From the NCBI GenBank assembly GCA_016841005.1, contig JAEORG010000308.1, positions 1 through 5,711 of the forward strand: a DNA stretch of 5,711 nucleotides, in the 5' to 3' direction. Below the pieces are notes generated by a model, which saw only the letters and a list, made by a program, of their open reading frames with translations, searched no databases and was not told the DNA's origin. Each line of letters begins with the position of its first letter. Position 1 is the stretch's first letter. The position numbers and the translations under genes are program-made. Source of the stretch: Candidatus Thorarchaeota archaeon. Lineage in GTDB: Archaea; Asgardarchaeota; Thorarchaeia; Thorarchaeales; Thorarchaeaceae. Shown here piece by piece: positions 4,810 through 5,711 of this stretch.

Positions 4810-5711
4810 CTAGGTTCTGTATTTTTTAGCTTCTTCGAATAGTGGTTTTAACGTCTTTGCTGAAATTCCTATTTTTGTTACTGGTATGTAGACGACTTTG
4901 TAGTCCTCACTCCAGTAGGATTGTGATAAAACACCTTCAGGCAGACCAAGATTCATCTTAGATGGTGGAATTGGCACGTGAAATGATAGACCTGGATACA
5001 TATCTCCCGTGAAGTACAATTCTATCACATTTCTTCCTCCATTTTTATACGCGACGTAATATTTGTTGAATTTAATCTGAAGCCAATCCAGACCGATTTC
5101 TTTTAACAATCGTAAAGTTTCTTCGTGAAGCTTCTTTGCATGTTCTAGTCCTTTTTCATCAGTTGTTGTTTCCAAGTATGTGTTCCAAGAATATGTTGTC
5201 TTCGATGTTGGAATACCTCCTCCTTGCTCTATGGATCCTTGGTCCAGTTGATTCGTAATAATAATCTCCTCGTTGCCGACATGATATTTCTCGATAGTGA
5301 GAAATCGAAGAGGAATTGATAGACTGTTCAATATCATGTTTGCGAAGACTGGATCAAAATCAGGCGCAACAAAAAGAATGCCTACTTTGAGAGAATTCCA
5401 CTCTGGCTCTGGTAAAAGCGATTCTTTGGTCTGTTGGTTTTTCGACTCAGTCCAAATCATTTTGATTTCAGCGGGATTCCGTTTAATCCAATCAACATAT
5501 CGAAGTGCCTGCATTAGAACATCTTCTCCACGAGGACGAATATTTTTGATTTCTACAACGAAAACCATCCCATTATCATCTACCGCTAAGATGTCTGCGA
5601 TGTTTCTACCATCTCCGGATTTTGTTTGTTTAGCGAATGGATATAAATCGCCCATCAGATTCTTGTTTGAAAATAGAAGTTCTTCTATCTCATGTTCTGA
5701 ATTGAAAGGCA
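4810..5711 (-). CDS. PD-(D/E)XK (NucS/DUF91-like) nuclease protein with DUF5655-like C-terminus, 5' end outside window
   Basis: The frame is open to the window edge: 18 codons (PFNSEHEIEELLFSNKNL) precede the first internal Met at 5655 and match the opening helix of this nuclease fold, so the true start lies beyond 5711. Counting from that Met, D21 (in IADILAVD), E35 and K37 (VVEIK) and Q49xxxY53 (QALRYVDW) are the catalytic D, ExK and RecB-type QxxxY signatures. These suggest a metal-dependent DNA endonuclease, as in NucS/EndoMS or restriction-type proteins. After a Gln/Gly/Ser linker (about 135-155) comes a C-terminal domain with YYVAYKNGGRNVIELYF, resembling DUF5655, often found behind such nucleases. 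It converges on the tandem-HTH gene. Cleavage target and role in repair or defence cannot be told from this sequence. Confidence 0.72.
   Translation of the reverse strand, partial: PFNSEHEIEELLFSNKNLMGDLYPFAKQTKSGDGRNIADILAVDDNGMVFVVEIKNIRPRGEDVLMQALRYVDWIKRNPAEIKMIWTESKNQQTKESLLPEPEWNSLKVGILFVAPDFDPVFANMILNSLSIPLRFLTIEKYHVGNEEIIITNQLDQGSIEQGGGIPTSKTTYSWNTYLETTTDEKGLEHAKKLHEETLRLLKEIGLDWLQIKFNKYYVAYKNGGRNVIELYFTGDMYPGLSFHVPIPPSKMNLGLPEGVLSQSYWSEDYKVVYIPVTKIGISAKTLKPLFEEAKKYRT

Noticed and set aside
4795..4814. Direct repeat CTACTAGG twice, 12 bases apart, across the nuclease gene stop
   Set aside because: Only 8 bases, two copies, no structure around it; likely chance.

Overview
The window looks archaeal. 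Promoters are of the TATA-box type, and two genes have a TATA box centred the same 25-26 bases before their start codon, as in leaderless archaeal transcripts. Ribosome-binding sites elsewhere are GGTGAT or GGAGG. The first protein gene is an mvhD-type iron-sulfur subunit of the heterodisulfide reductase/hydrogenase system. An Asgard archaeon or another Hdr-bearing lineage would fit, but the sequence does not settle the taxon.

Layout: bases 1-180 appear to hold a structured RNA with nested helices and a 15-base match to the conserved 5S rRNA core. mvhD follows (270-680, +). After it comes a divergent regulator pair: a small winged-helix protein on the minus strand (685-987) and a tandem winged-helix protein on the plus strand (1193-1867). 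Next is a two-gene AbiV-like HEPN operon (2047-2709 and 2706-3347, +). At 3369-3509 there is a broken copy of the mvhD 3' end, followed by a second, diverged version of the same regulator pair (3525-3767, -; 4044-4733, +). The window ends inside a PD-(D/E)XK nuclease-like gene on the minus strand (4810-5711, 5' end outside the window).

The main result is that an ordered unit occurs twice: mvhD 3' end, minus-strand winged helix, divergent control region, plus-strand tandem winged helix, and a conserved block of about 40 bases. The first unit is followed by the AbiV pair and the second by the nuclease gene. The segment from mvhD to the fragment is AT-richer by eye than mvhD and the second tandem-HTH gene. 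This fits a defence cassette that integrated at, or recombined through, the 3' end of mvhD; an old tandem duplication with later loss is the alternative. No recombinase is visible.

Both plus-strand regulator genes have a TATA box enclosed by a 7-base inverted repeat, with different arm sequences in the two copies. This is what one expects if each pair controls its own promoter by blocking TBP. Inference: each pair is a self-regulating switch next to an exchangeable immunity-type effector.
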